From: Streptomyces sp. NRRL F-6492
GTDB lineage: Bacteria; Actinomycetota; Actinomycetes; Streptomycetales; Streptomycetaceae
Length of the DNA stretch: 14,702 nt
Direction of reading: 5' to 3'
Assembly: GCF_001280125.1 (NCBI RefSeq)
Contig: NZ_LGEG01000026.1
Location: 1-14,702, forward strand
Each line of letters begins with the position of its first letter. Within the stretch, counting starts at the first letter, position 1. Position numbers and translations under genes: made by a program. Of the stretch, positions 1 to 7,656 are shown in pieces. The notes beneath the pieces are model-generated. The model was not told the origin of the DNA and searched no databases. It saw nothing but the letters and a program-made list of their open reading frames with translations.

Positions 1-2657
1 CCCCCGCCCCGCCCCGGCCCGGCGAGGGCGTCCTCGACGAGGAGGCCACCGCCGAACGCAGCGCCGCCGCCGGCCTCCTCACCCCCGTCCTGCGCCCCGC
101 CTCCGGCCACCGCCCCGACATCCAGCTCCTCATGGACACCGGCCCCGCCATGGGCGTCTGGAGCCGGATGGTCGAGGAACTCCGCCAGGCCTGCCAGCAG
201 TCCGGCGCCTTCCGGGACGTCCAGGTGCACCGCCTGTACGACACCGGCGACGGGCCCCCGCTCGTCACCACCACCTCCGGCGCCGACGGCCGGCCCCGGC
301 TGCGCCCCGTCGACCAGCTCCACGACCCCACGGGCCGCCGGCTCACCCTCGTCGTCAGCGACTGCGTCGGGCCCCTCTGGCAGCGCGGCGCCGCCCAGCG
401 CTTCCCGCGCCCGTGGCCCCGCCGCTCCCCGCTCGCCCTCGTCCAGCCCCTGCCGCCGCGCCTCTGGCCCCGGACCGCGCTCCCCGCCGAACCCGGCACC
501 TTCCAGCGCTCCGCGACCCCCGGCGGACACGCCTCCTTCCGCTCCGACGACGAGCCCTGGGGCCCCCTCGTCCCCGGCCACCGCGCCGTCCCCGTCCTCA
601 CCCCGACCCCCGAGGCCTTCGCCTCCTGGGCCCGCCTCCACACCGGCCACGGCGGCGACGCCGTCCGCGGCTGGGCCGCCCGGCTCGCCGAACCGGCCGG
701 GCCCGCCGCCCCGCACACCCCCCGCGCCCCGCGCGGCGACGAGGAACTCCTCCGCGCCTTCCGGGCGGGCGCCTCGCCCGGCGCCCTCCGGCTCGCCGTC
801 CACCTCGCCGCCGCGCCCCTGACGCTGCCCGTCATGCAGCTCGTCCAGCGCGCCATGCTCCCCGACACCGGCCCCATGGAGCTGGCCGAGGTCCTGCTCA
901 GCGGACTCCTGCGGCGCCTTCCGGGCCCCACCCCGTACCCCTGCTTCAGCTATCCGCCGGGCATCCAGCAGCACTTCCTCGGTTCGCTCGACCCCAGCGC
1001 CGCCGCCCTCGTCCTCAAACACTGCTCCGCCTACGTGGAGCGCAATTTCGGCCAGGGCATGCGCAACTTCCCGGCGCTCGCCGCCGCCCGTCTGGCCGGC
1101 GCGGAGGCCGGGGACGAACCGGAGGACGGGAGCGCCGCCGCACCGCCCGACGCGACCGACGAACCCCTCGGGCCCGACAGCGACGAGACCGAACTCTTCG
1201 CCCGCATCCCCGCGCGCGTGCTCCGCTTCTACCACCCCGACCTCGTCACCCCCGACCCGCTCACCGAGGCCCGGCGCCTCCTCGCCCAGGGCCGCGGCCA
1301 GTCCGACCCCGCCCTCCTCGCCGGCGCCCGCGAACGCGCCGAGGCCGCCCTCCCCGCCGAACCCGTCGAGGCCCGGATCGTCCTCGCCCGCGCCCTCCAC
1401 GCCGAGGCCGGCACCGCAGCCGCCCGGCGCTCCGGCCGGCGCGCGGAACTCCTCGCCCGGGCCGCCGACACCCTCGTACGGGCCGGGGAACTGGCCCGGC
1501 CCGGCGGCGAGGCGTGGGCCGAGGCCCGGCTGGAACTCGCCGTCGTCCACCACTCCCTGTGGCGCGACACCGACGACCCCGGCCACCTCGACGCCGCCCT
1601 CGACGCCCTCGCGGGCCCCCCGGAGCGCTGGCCCGGGACCACCCGCCACACCCTCCACCTGCGCCGGGGCCGCCTGCTCCTGGCCCGGGGCGACGGCGCC
1701 GCCGCCACCGGGGAGCTGACCGCCGCCCTCGGCCTCCGGGAGAGCGCCGCCGTCCTCCTCGACCTCGCCGACGCCCTCCGCCTCGCCGGGGCCGGACCCG
1801 GCCGGATCGCCCCCGTCCTCAACCGCGCCGCGCCCCTGCTCGGCGACGGCCGCGCCCTGCGGCTCCGCCACACCACCGCCCGCGCCCGGCTGTACGACGC
1901 GGCCGGTGACGGGGACGCCGCAGACGCGGCCTACGAGGAGGCCACCCTGCTCGCCCCCGCCGACAGCGGGCAGCGCGGCCGGACCCTCCTCGCCTGGGGC
2001 GGCTCCCTGCTGCGCCGCGCCGCCGCCGGGACCGGCACGGCCCCCGTCGACCGGGCCGAGGGGGTGCTGAGGGAGGCCCTCACCCGGCTGCCGGCCGACG
2101 CGCCCGAGCGGGCCGGGGCCCGGACCCTGATCGGCAGCGTGCTCGCGCTCCGCTTCCACCGCGCCGGGTTCCTGCCCGACCTCTTCGAGAGCCGCCACCT
2201 CCTGGAGCAGGCCGTCCGCGGCACCGAGGAGCCGGGCGCGCGGGCCGAGGCGTGGCTGCAACTGGCCCGGGTGCGCCTGGAGCTGTCCGAGGTGGCCAGG
2301 GACGGCCTGACCGGCGCCGCGCTCACCGCCTACCGCAACGCAGAGGAGGACGCGCGCGCCGCCCACGGCGACGCCCCGGGCTCGGTCACCGCCGCCCGCG
2401 CCCTGCACGGCCAGGGGGCCGTCCTGCTCCTGATGGGGCGTCCCGGCCGGGCCGGGACCGCGCTGCGCGCCGCCGCCGAGCGGTGGCGGCGGCTCACGGG
2501 CGCACTGGTGGAGGTGGACCGGGCCGACGTGGAGCGGACCAGGGCGCTGCTCGGGACGGCGGAGGCCGCGCACGGCGCTCCGGCCGGCCGGCCGGACGAG
2601 CGGGAGCGGCGGAGCATCGCGCCCCCCTGGTGGACCTTGGCCGGTTCGTTCGGGTGA
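1..2657 (+). CDS. SAV_2336-type protein, vWA-like region plus helical (TPR-like) repeats, 5' truncated
   Basis: The reading frame is open from the first complete codon at base 3 (884 visible residues), so the true start lies outside the window. The ATG at 132 has no Shine-Dalgarno and falls just before the family motif DTGPAMGVW, so it is internal. Seen: a Pro/Ala-rich stretch, then a vWA-like core with DTGPAM in place of the DxSxS metal site and a second core strand LTLVVSDCVGPLW (about 342-380). The segment CFSYPPGIQQHFL (about 942-980) follows, then a long Ala/Leu/Arg-rich helical region (about 1260-2560) that looks like degenerate TPRs. The match to the Streptomyces 'SAV_2336 N-terminal domain-related' family is by recall. 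Known of the family: such proteins often sit with MoxR-type AAA ATPases, FxSxx peptides and TPR/NTPase proteins in conflict-like clusters. Inference: a scaffold or sensor component for the genes downstream. No catalytic function can be assigned. Confidence 0.75.
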   Translation, partial: PAPPRPGEGVLDEEATAERSAAAGLLTPVLRPASGHRPDIQLLMDTGPAMGVWSRMVEELRQACQQSGAFRDVQVHRLYDTGDGPPLVTTTSGADGRPRLRPVDQLHDPTGRRLTLVVSDCVGPLWQRGAAQRFPRPWPRRSPLALVQPLPPRLWPRTALPAEPGTFQRSATPGGHASFRSDDEPWGPLVPGHRAVPVLTPTPEAFASWARLHTGHGGDAVRGWAARLAEPAGPAAPHTPRAPRGDEELLRAFRAGASPGALRLAVHLAAAPLTLPVMQLVQRAMLPDTGPMELAEVLLSGLLRRLPGPTPYPCFSYPPGIQQHFLGSLDPSAAALVLKHCSAYVERNFGQGMRNFPALAAARLAGAEAGDEPEDGSAAAPPDATDEPLGPDSDETELFARIPARVLRFYHPDLVTPDPLTEARRLLAQGRGQSDPALLAGARERAEAALPAEPVEARIVLARALHAEAGTAAARRSGRRAELLARAADTLVRAGELARPGGEAWAEARLELAVVHHSLWRDTDDPGHLDAALDALAGPPERWPGTTRHTLHLRRGRLLLARGDGAAATGELTAALGLRESAAVLLDLADALRLAGAGPGRIAPVLNRAAPLLGDGRALRLRHTTARARLYDAAGDGDAADAAYEEATLLAPADSGQRGRTLLAWGGSLLRRAAAGTGTAPVDRAEGVLREALTRLPADAPERAGARTLIGSVLALRFHRAGFLPDLFESRHLLEQAVRGTEEPGARAEAWLQLARVRLELSEVARDGLTGAALTAYRNAEEDARAAHGDAPGSVTAARALHGQGAVLLLMGRPGRAGTALRAAAERWRRLTGALVEVDRADVERTRALLGTAEAAHGAPAGRPDERERRSIAPPWWTLAGSFG

Positions 2658-2712
2658 GCGGCGTGACGACGGGGGGCGCACATGAGCGCAGTTGAGTCGA
2701 ACGTGTTTCCGG

Positions 2713-2730
2713 CTTCCCGGCGTCGGGAAG
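2713..2730. repeat. Short inverted repeat in the gap before the precursor gene
   Basis: CTTCCCG (2713-2719) and CGGGAAG (2724-2730) pair perfectly over 7 bp around the loop GCGT. The hairpin lies in the 128-bp gap between the vWA/TPR gene and the peptide gene. It has no T-tract. It could be an attenuator, a weak terminator, an mRNA-stability element or an operator; nothing in the sequence decides between these. I see no convincing promoter in this gap. Confidence 0.3.
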
Positions 2731-2770
2731 AACCGCTCCGCCGCTACGACTGCGGGGGACGGGCGCCGGT

Positions 2771-2779
2771 GAGGAGGAG
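2771..2779 (+). promoter_or_regulatory. Ribosome binding site deciding the GTG start of the FxsA-like peptide
   Basis: GAGGAGGAG ends 6 nt before the GTG at 2786. This near-ideal Shine-Dalgarno is the main reason for accepting the short peptide gene and its start. Confidence 0.75.
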
Positions 2780-2785
2780 CCGAGG

Positions 2786-3004
2786 GTGTTCGAGCACACG
2801 GGGTGGACGAGCGGTGCGGACCGGAACACCGACCGCGCGACCCACGGGCCCGGCCGCGCACCCCGCCTCCCCGACCTCGCGGCCGTCGATCTGCGCACCC
2901 TGCGCGTCCTGGACGACCCGGCGCTCGTGGCCGAGGTCGACCGCGTGCTCGGACGCGCTTCGGAGCTGGGCGAGTCGTGGTTCTCCGACGAGGGCGCCGA
3001 GTGA
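2786..3004 (+). CDS. fxsA: FxsA-like small peptide, putative RiPP precursor with non-canonical C-terminus
   Basis: A 72-residue peptide starting at GTG behind a strong Shine-Dalgarno, with very high GC in third codon positions. Seen: a hydrophilic N-terminus (1-25), then LPDLAAVDLRTLRVLDD (28-44) and a helix-like PALVAEVDRVL (45-55). This order (LPDL...L..LR.LD.P.L...L) is what I recall of FxSxx-COOH peptides. Members of that family end in F-x-S-x-x. This one ends ESWFSDEGAE (63-72), so the exact motif is absent. W65-F66-S67 still gives an aromatic-x-Ser triplet, the type cross-linked by radical SAM enzymes in triceptides. The neighbours are a HExxH-family protein and an FxsT-like protein, which support the call. 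Inference: a ribosomally made, post-translationally modified peptide. The gene is nested in a longer frame (2682-3260) that within this segment reads as an Arg/Ser-rich shadow. Alternatives are an unmodified signalling peptide or a decayed precursor. Confidence 0.7.
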   Translation: MFEHTGWTSGADRNTDRATHGPGRAPRLPDLAAVDLRTLRVLDDPALVAEVDRVLGRASELGESWFSDEGAE

Positions 3005-3027
3005 CCTGACCGGGGCCCGCCGCGGCC

Positions 3028-3207
3028 GGACCCCCGGGCGGATCCCCGGCCGGACCTCCGGGCAGATCCCCGGCCGGACCTCCGGGCGGATCCCCGGCCG
3101 GACCTCCGGGCGGATCCCCGCCCGGACCCCCGGCCAGATCCCCGCCCGGACCCCCGGCCAGATCCCCGCCCGGACCCCCGGGCGGATCCCCGCCCGGACC
3201 CCCGCCT
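3028..3207. repeat. 24-bp tandem repeat array (seven units plus a partial) between precursor and HExxH genes
   Basis: Seven consecutive 24-bp units start at 3028, 3052, 3076, 3100, 3124, 3148 and 3172, and a degenerate partial unit starts at 3196. Each unit begins GGACC[T/C]CCGG and contains [G/A]GATCCCCG. Units 5 and 6 are identical and units 3 and 4 differ by one base, which fits recent slippage or unequal exchange. The array fills most of the 252-bp gap between the two genes. Because 24 is a multiple of 3, each frame encodes an octapeptide repeat and no frame has a stop. In the frame of 2682-3260 it reads GRIPGRTS-like, with all A/T bases in codon positions 1 and 2. In the frame shared by the flanking genes it reads DPRPDLRA-like. 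It may be a non-coding spacer, a structured mRNA segment or a translated repeat. Confidence 0.9.
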
Positions 3208-3243
3208 GGCCGCCGGGGCCGCCGGAGACCCCGCCCCGCCCCC

Positions 3244-3251
3244 GGGGGAGG
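3244..3251 (+). promoter_or_regulatory. Ribosome binding site for the HExxH gene
   Basis: GGGGGAGG ends 5 nt before the ATG at 3257, immediately after the repeat array. It supports independent initiation of the HExxH gene at 3257 rather than translation only as part of a read-through product. Confidence 0.7.
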
Positions 3252-3256
3252 CGGTC

Positions 3257-4537
3257 ATGACCCACGCTCCCCCCTCCGCCGCCCTCCTCGCCCTGTTCGC
3301 CCGGACCCGGCCCACGCACGACGGGGCCGTCCTGATCCGTTCCGCGCTCCACGCGCGCCGGCTCGTCCTGCTCAAGGCGCTGCTCGTCCGGGTCCACCGG
3401 CACCGGGCGGAGCTCGGCGGCGGGGTGGGCGGCCGGTTCGAGGCCGCCTGGCACCTCCTCGAACGGGCGGAGCGGCGCGCGCCGGCCGTCGTCCGCGACC
3501 TCCTCGACTACCCCACCACCGGCGGCTGGCTCGCCGCCGCGCTCACCGCGCCGCCCGGACCGGAACTCGACGCGCGGCTCGCCCACTTCGACGCCCTCGC
3601 CCTCACCGCCGCGCTGTGCGCGGGCTGCGCCCTGGACCTCACCGTGGCGAGTCCGCGCGGCACCCTGCCCCTCACCGGCCTCGGGAGGCTGCGGACCGGA
3701 GCGGACCGGGCCGCCGTGCGGACCGCCGGCCGCCACGCGTGGATCGCCCCCGAGGGCGCCGGGCCCGACCGGACCGTCCTGTTCCCGCGCGACCCCCGCT
3801 CCGGGCGCCCGGCCGGCGCGGGGGCCGGCTGGCGCCCCGTGCTCCGGCTCCCCGGCGGGACGGCCGTCCTCGACGACCTGGACCCCTACCGGGTCCCCCG
3901 CGGCGGGATCGGCAACCCGCCCCGTACCGGCGTGGAGGCGGGACCCGCCGGGCGGGCCGTCTGGGCCGAGCACTGGCGGGCGGCCCTCCGCCTCCTCGAC
4001 GCCACCGACCCCGGCCGCGCCGGGGAGGTGCGGAGCCTCGTCCGGGTCCTGGTGCCGGTCGCCCACGCCGACCGGGGGGCCGGCCCGTTCGGGGCCACCC
4101 TCCGCGCCGCCCCCGGCGCCGTCCTCGCCTCGCTGCCCGACGGCCCCCGCGAGATGGCGGAGGTCCTCGTCCACGAGACCCAGCACACCAAACTGGCGGC
4201 CGTCCACGAACTCGTACCGCTCCACACCGCGGGACCGGCGACCGTGCACCGGGTCGGCTGGCGCACCGACGCCCGCCCGATCGCCGGGGTCCTCCAGGGC
4301 GCCTACGCCCATCTCGCCCTCACCGACCTGTGGCGGCGCGCGGCCCGGTCGACCGGGCCGCCCGGCCCCTGGCGCACCCGGGCCGGGCAGCAGTTCGAGA
4401 GATTCCACCATCAGGTGGGCCGAGCCCTCTCGGTCCTGCTTGAATCCGATGAACTGACCAATGCCGGAAGGGAGTTCGCCCGCCACATGCAGCAGCACCA
4501 CGCGCGCCTCGGCGCCACGCCCCGAGCGCTTCGGTGA
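3257..4537 (+). CDS. HExxH-motif putative peptide-modifying enzyme (stand-alone)
   Basis: A 426-residue soluble protein with no signal peptide or membrane segment. Seen: the N-terminal two thirds is helical and Ala/Leu-rich. The key segment is EMAEVLVHETQHTKL, in which H306-E307-T-Q-H310 is a HExxH metal site. It is followed by GWRTDARPIAGVLQGAYAHL (334-353), with R-x-D-x-R-P and a later His352 that could be a further ligand. This combination is what I recall of the HEXXH putative peptide modification domain, often fused to the C-terminus of FxsB-type radical SAM proteins. Recent naming treats such proteins as 2-oxoglutarate-dependent peptide beta-hydroxylases rather than proteases. Here it is a separate protein with no radical SAM part. 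Inference: it acts on the small peptide encoded just upstream. The ATG has a good Shine-Dalgarno and overlaps the stop of the 2682-3260 frame (ATGA). A metalloprotease is less likely but not excluded. Confidence 0.75.
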   Translation: MTHAPPSAALLALFARTRPTHDGAVLIRSALHARRLVLLKALLVRVHRHRAELGGGVGGRFEAAWHLLERAERRAPAVVRDLLDYPTTGGWLAAALTAPPGPELDARLAHFDALALTAALCAGCALDLTVASPRGTLPLTGLGRLRTGADRAAVRTAGRHAWIAPEGAGPDRTVLFPRDPRSGRPAGAGAGWRPVLRLPGGTAVLDDLDPYRVPRGGIGNPPRTGVEAGPAGRAVWAEHWRAALRLLDATDPGRAGEVRSLVRVLVPVAHADRGAGPFGATLRAAPGAVLASLPDGPREMAEVLVHETQHTKLAAVHELVPLHTAGPATVHRVGWRTDARPIAGVLQGAYAHLALTDLWRRAARSTGPPGPWRTRAGQQFERFHHQVGRALSVLLESDELTNAGREFARHMQQHHARLGATPRALR

Positions 4538-4589
4538 CACTATGCACGCGCGCGGCGACACCCCGTGGCGTGCGAGCGGACAGGGAACA

Positions 4590-4597
4590 GGGAGAGG
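4590..4597 (+). promoter_or_regulatory. Ribosome binding site deciding the FxsT-like start
   Basis: GGGAGAGG lies 5 nt before the ATG at 4603. A GTG at 4534 in the same frame overlaps the previous gene's stop (GTGA) and would add 23 residues, but those residues show no family feature. The ATG with this site is preferred. Confidence 0.6.
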
Positions 4598-4602
4598 TAC
4601 AC

Positions 4603-7600
4603 ATGGCGGAACAGGCGCGGCCGACCGGGGGCGGAGCCCCGCGCGGAAGCACGGCACCCGAACACGTCCTGGTGGTGTTCCCCGGATACCACCGGCCCTG
4701 GGCCACCTGGATCAGCCAGCGCCTCGACCTGCACGGGGTCCGCGCCACCCCGCACCGCTGGGACCCGCCCCGCGAGGTGCCCCTGGAGGACTCCCTCGGC
4801 GACCTGCTGCTCGCCCGCGGCCAGGTCCTCCTCGTCCTCAACGACTGGTTCTTCGAACTCGGCCCCCGCCCCGCCGGGGAGTGGAACGACGTCCTGCGCG
4901 GCTTCGTCGCCGCCCACGCCGACCGGTTCGCCGCCGTCAACCTCACCAACCGGCCCCTGCTCCCGGCCACCGCCGTCCTGGAACCGGCCGGCCTGTGGGG
5001 CGTCGGCGAGGACGAGGCGGAGGCCCGCCTCCTCGGCCGCCTCGGCATCGAACCCCGCCGCTCCGCCGGCCGCCGCATCCCGTCCGGCGCCCTCGCCCGC
5101 TACCCCGACACCCCGCCCGAGGTCTGGGGCGAGGTCCCGCGCCGCAACCCCCGGTTCACCGGCCGCGACGACCTCCTCGCCGAACTGCAGGAACGGCTCA
5201 TGGACGCCGAACGCGGCAACGCGGCCTGCACCCTCCTCGGCATGTCCGGCATCGGCAAGACCCAGATCGCCGCCGAGTACGCCCACCGCTTCAGCCCCGA
5301 CTACGACGCCGTCTGGTGGGTCAGCTCCGACGACCGCAACGTCCAGCGCGACCGCTTCGGCGAACTCGCCGTCGAACTGGGCCTCCCCGTCGGCAACGAA
5401 CCCGGCGAACGCATCCGCGCGGTCCGCGACGCCCTGCGCCGGGGCGACCCGCAGAGCCGCTGGCTGATCGTCTTCGACGGCTGGGACGACATCAGGGACG
5501 CCGGCGTCATGCTCCCGCACGGTCCCGGCCACGTCCTGATCACCTCCCGCAACCGCCTCTGGGGCGAACACACCGACCTCCTGGAGGTCGGCGGCTTCGC
5601 CCGCGCCGAGTCCACCGGCTACCTCATGCGCCGGGCCCCGCACATCACCGCCGCCGAGGCCGACGAGGTCGCCCACGAGTTCGGCGACGTCCCCCTGCCC
5701 CTCGTCCAGGCCGCCGCCTGGCTCGGCGAGTCCGGCATGGAGGCGCCCGAGTACCTCCGCATGGTCCGCGAGGGCCGCCTCTCCACCGTCGACGACCCCA
5801 CCGGCGGCGAGGGCATGCCCAACGCCTCCCTCACCTCCTGGTCGATACTGATCAACCGGCTCCGCCGCGCCCAGCCGCAGGCCGTCGAGATCCTCAGCTT
5901 CTGCGCCTCCTTCGCCCCCGGCCGCATCCCCCTCGGCCTCGTCCGCGCCTATCCGCAGGCCGAACTGCCCGAGGACCTCCACTGGATGGTCAACGACCTG
6001 CCGGCCTGGACCCGGGCCCTCGACACCCTGGTCAACTACTCCGTCCTCACCCGGGAGACCCGCGGCCCCGTCAGCACCGACATGGGACCGCACCAGGAGT
6101 CCGTCCACATGCACCGCCTGGTGCACGACATCGTCTCCCGGCTCACCGACGGCACCCACCGCGCCGCCCACCGCAAGGCCGTCCGCACCCTGCTCGCCGA
6201 GGCCGACCCCGGCAACCCCATGGACAGCCGGAACTGGCCCCGCTACGCCGAACTCCTGCCGCACCTCGAACCCTCGGGCGCCCTGGAGAGCCGCGGCCCC
6301 CGCATCCAGAACGCCGTCCTCAACTGCCTGCGCTACTGCTACCGCAGCGGCGAGTTCAAGGCCGGCATCCGGCTCGCCGAGCGGATCCGGCTCAGCTGGA
6401 GCGGGTTCATGGACCCGGTGGCCCAGCCGATGCTCACCCTGACCAGCCAGGAGGGCAACATCCTGCGCGCCGCCGGCCGGTTCCGCGAGGCCCACGTCCT
6501 CGACTCGGCCGCCCTCGAACGGCTCCGCGCGCAGACCCCGCGCAACGAGCACGCCGAACTCATCGCCCACAGCGCCGCCGCGAGCAACCTCCGCTACCTC
6601 GGCCAGTACACCGAGGCCGAGGAGCTCCAGCGCCGGCTCCTCGACGAATCCCAGCGGATCCTGGGCGAGAACGAGTTCATGACCCTCCTCGCCCGCCACA
6701 ACCTCGGCGTCAGCCTCCGCCTCCTCGGCCGCTACCAGGAGGCGTACGACCTCGACGCCGAGAACCTCGCCCGCCGCGAGACCGTCCTGCGCGCCCGCCA
6801 CGCCAACACCCTCAACTCGGCCGGCGCCCTCGCCCACGACCTGCGCCTCCTCGGCCGCTACCGGGACGCCCTCGTACGCCAGGAGGCCGGCGTCCGGCTC
6901 CACGTCCAGGTGCTCGGGCCGCAGCACCCGCAGACCCTCTCGGCCCGCGCCCAGCTCGCGCTCTGCCGCCGCCGCGAGGGAGGCTCCCAGCAGGACATCG
7001 GGGCCCAGATGGCGAGCCTCCTCGAACAGATCGAGCAGGTGCACGGCCGGGAGCACCACACGACCCTCACCTTCATCAACAACTACGCCAACTACCTGCG
7101 CGAACACGGGGACCTCGACCACGCCCGCGAGCTGACCGCCGAGGCGGAGGCCGGGTTCCGCTCGATCCTCGGCCCCGCCCACCCCGTCGCCACCGGCATG
7201 GTCGCCAACACCGGCCTCGTCATGCAGGCCGCGGGCGACCGCTCCGGCGCCCTCGCCCTCCTGGAGTCCGCCCTCGGCGGCTTCACCGCCACCCTCGGCC
7301 CCGACCACCCCTGGGTCCTGGGCTGCGCGCTCAACGCCGCCGCCGCCCGCAACTTCAACGGGCGCGTCGGCGACGCCGTCGAGCTGAGCCGGGAGACGCT
7401 CCGCCGCGCCCGCCGGGTCCTCGGCGACGAGCACCCGCTCACCCTCTCGTGCCGGATCGCGCTCGCCGCCGACCTCCGGGGGGTCCGCGAGGTCGACGAG
7501 GCGGGCAAGGTCGAGGAGGACGGCCTCCTGGCCCTCACCAGGACCCTCGGCGCGCAGCACCCGCACACCCTCTCCGCCCGCCAGCGCAACCGCCCCTACT

Positions 7601-7626
7601 GGGACTTCGAGGCCTACCTCGGCTGA
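4603..7626 (+). CDS. fxsT: FxsT-like TIR / NB-ARC / TPR protein
   Basis: A 1007-residue STAND-type protein. Domains seen in order: a TIR-like N-terminus (about 20-150), with strand HVLVVFPGYHRPWATWI, RGQVLLVLNDWFF and a Glu at AGEWNDVL (E93) where the catalytic Glu of NADase TIRs would be expected. Next is an NB-ARC NTPase (about 180-400), with Walker A GMSGIGKT (213-220), Walker B WLIVFDGWDD (287-296), VLITSR sensor (311-316) and VPLPL (363-367). A winged-helix-like segment ends in VHMHRLVHDIV (501-511), which resembles the MHD motif. From about 560 to the end there are TPRs of the kinesin-light-chain type with repeated LG..HP.TL signatures. The C-terminus RPYWDFEAYLG resembles the WDFEP ending I recall for FxSxx-system TPR proteins. 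Inference: an autoinhibited sensor/switch that oligomerises on ATP binding, with the TIR as effector or adaptor. It follows the HExxH gene by 65 bp, probably in one transcript. Confidence 0.85.
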   Translation: MAEQARPTGGGAPRGSTAPEHVLVVFPGYHRPWATWISQRLDLHGVRATPHRWDPPREVPLEDSLGDLLLARGQVLLVLNDWFFELGPRPAGEWNDVLRGFVAAHADRFAAVNLTNRPLLPATAVLEPAGLWGVGEDEAEARLLGRLGIEPRRSAGRRIPSGALARYPDTPPEVWGEVPRRNPRFTGRDDLLAELQERLMDAERGNAACTLLGMSGIGKTQIAAEYAHRFSPDYDAVWWVSSDDRNVQRDRFGELAVELGLPVGNEPGERIRAVRDALRRGDPQSRWLIVFDGWDDIRDAGVMLPHGPGHVLITSRNRLWGEHTDLLEVGGFARAESTGYLMRRAPHITAAEADEVAHEFGDVPLPLVQAAAWLGESGMEAPEYLRMVREGRLSTVDDPTGGEGMPNASLTSWSILINRLRRAQPQAVEILSFCASFAPGRIPLGLVRAYPQAELPEDLHWMVNDLPAWTRALDTLVNYSVLTRETRGPVSTDMGPHQESVHMHRLVHDIVSRLTDGTHRAAHRKAVRTLLAEADPGNPMDSRNWPRYAELLPHLEPSGALESRGPRIQNAVLNCLRYCYRSGEFKAGIRLAERIRLSWSGFMDPVAQPMLTLTSQEGNILRAAGRFREAHVLDSAALERLRAQTPRNEHAELIAHSAAASNLRYLGQYTEAEELQRRLLDESQRILGENEFMTLLARHNLGVSLRLLGRYQEAYDLDAENLARRETVLRARHANTLNSAGALAHDLRLLGRYRDALVRQEAGVRLHVQVLGPQHPQTLSARAQLALCRRREGGSQQDIGAQMASLLEQIEQVHGREHHTTLTFINNYANYLREHGDLDHARELTAEAEAGFRSILGPAHPVATGMVANTGLVMQAAGDRSGALALLESALGGFTATLGPDHPWVLGCALNAAAARNFNGRVGDAVELSRETLRRARRVLGDEHPLTLSCRIALAADLRGVREVDEAGKVEEDGLLALTRTLGAQHPHTLSARQRNRPYWDFEAYLG

Positions 7627-7656
7627 GCCCCGGCGGCCGGAGGGACGCGGAAACGC

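Noticed and set aside
3028..3207. The tandem array as a CRISPR
   Set aside because: Units are contiguous with no unique spacers, so it is a simple tandem repeat.
2744..4657. 637-codon minus-strand open frame across the repeat array and HExxH gene
   Set aside because: It runs through the repeats because the 24-bp period leaves every frame open, and otherwise mirrors the HExxH gene. No motif and no plausible start context.
4540..7566. 1008-codon open frame on the minus strand opposite the fxsT-like gene
   Set aside because: Low-complexity Gly/Val/Ala/Glu-rich translation with no motif; a shadow of the TIR/NB-ARC/TPR gene.
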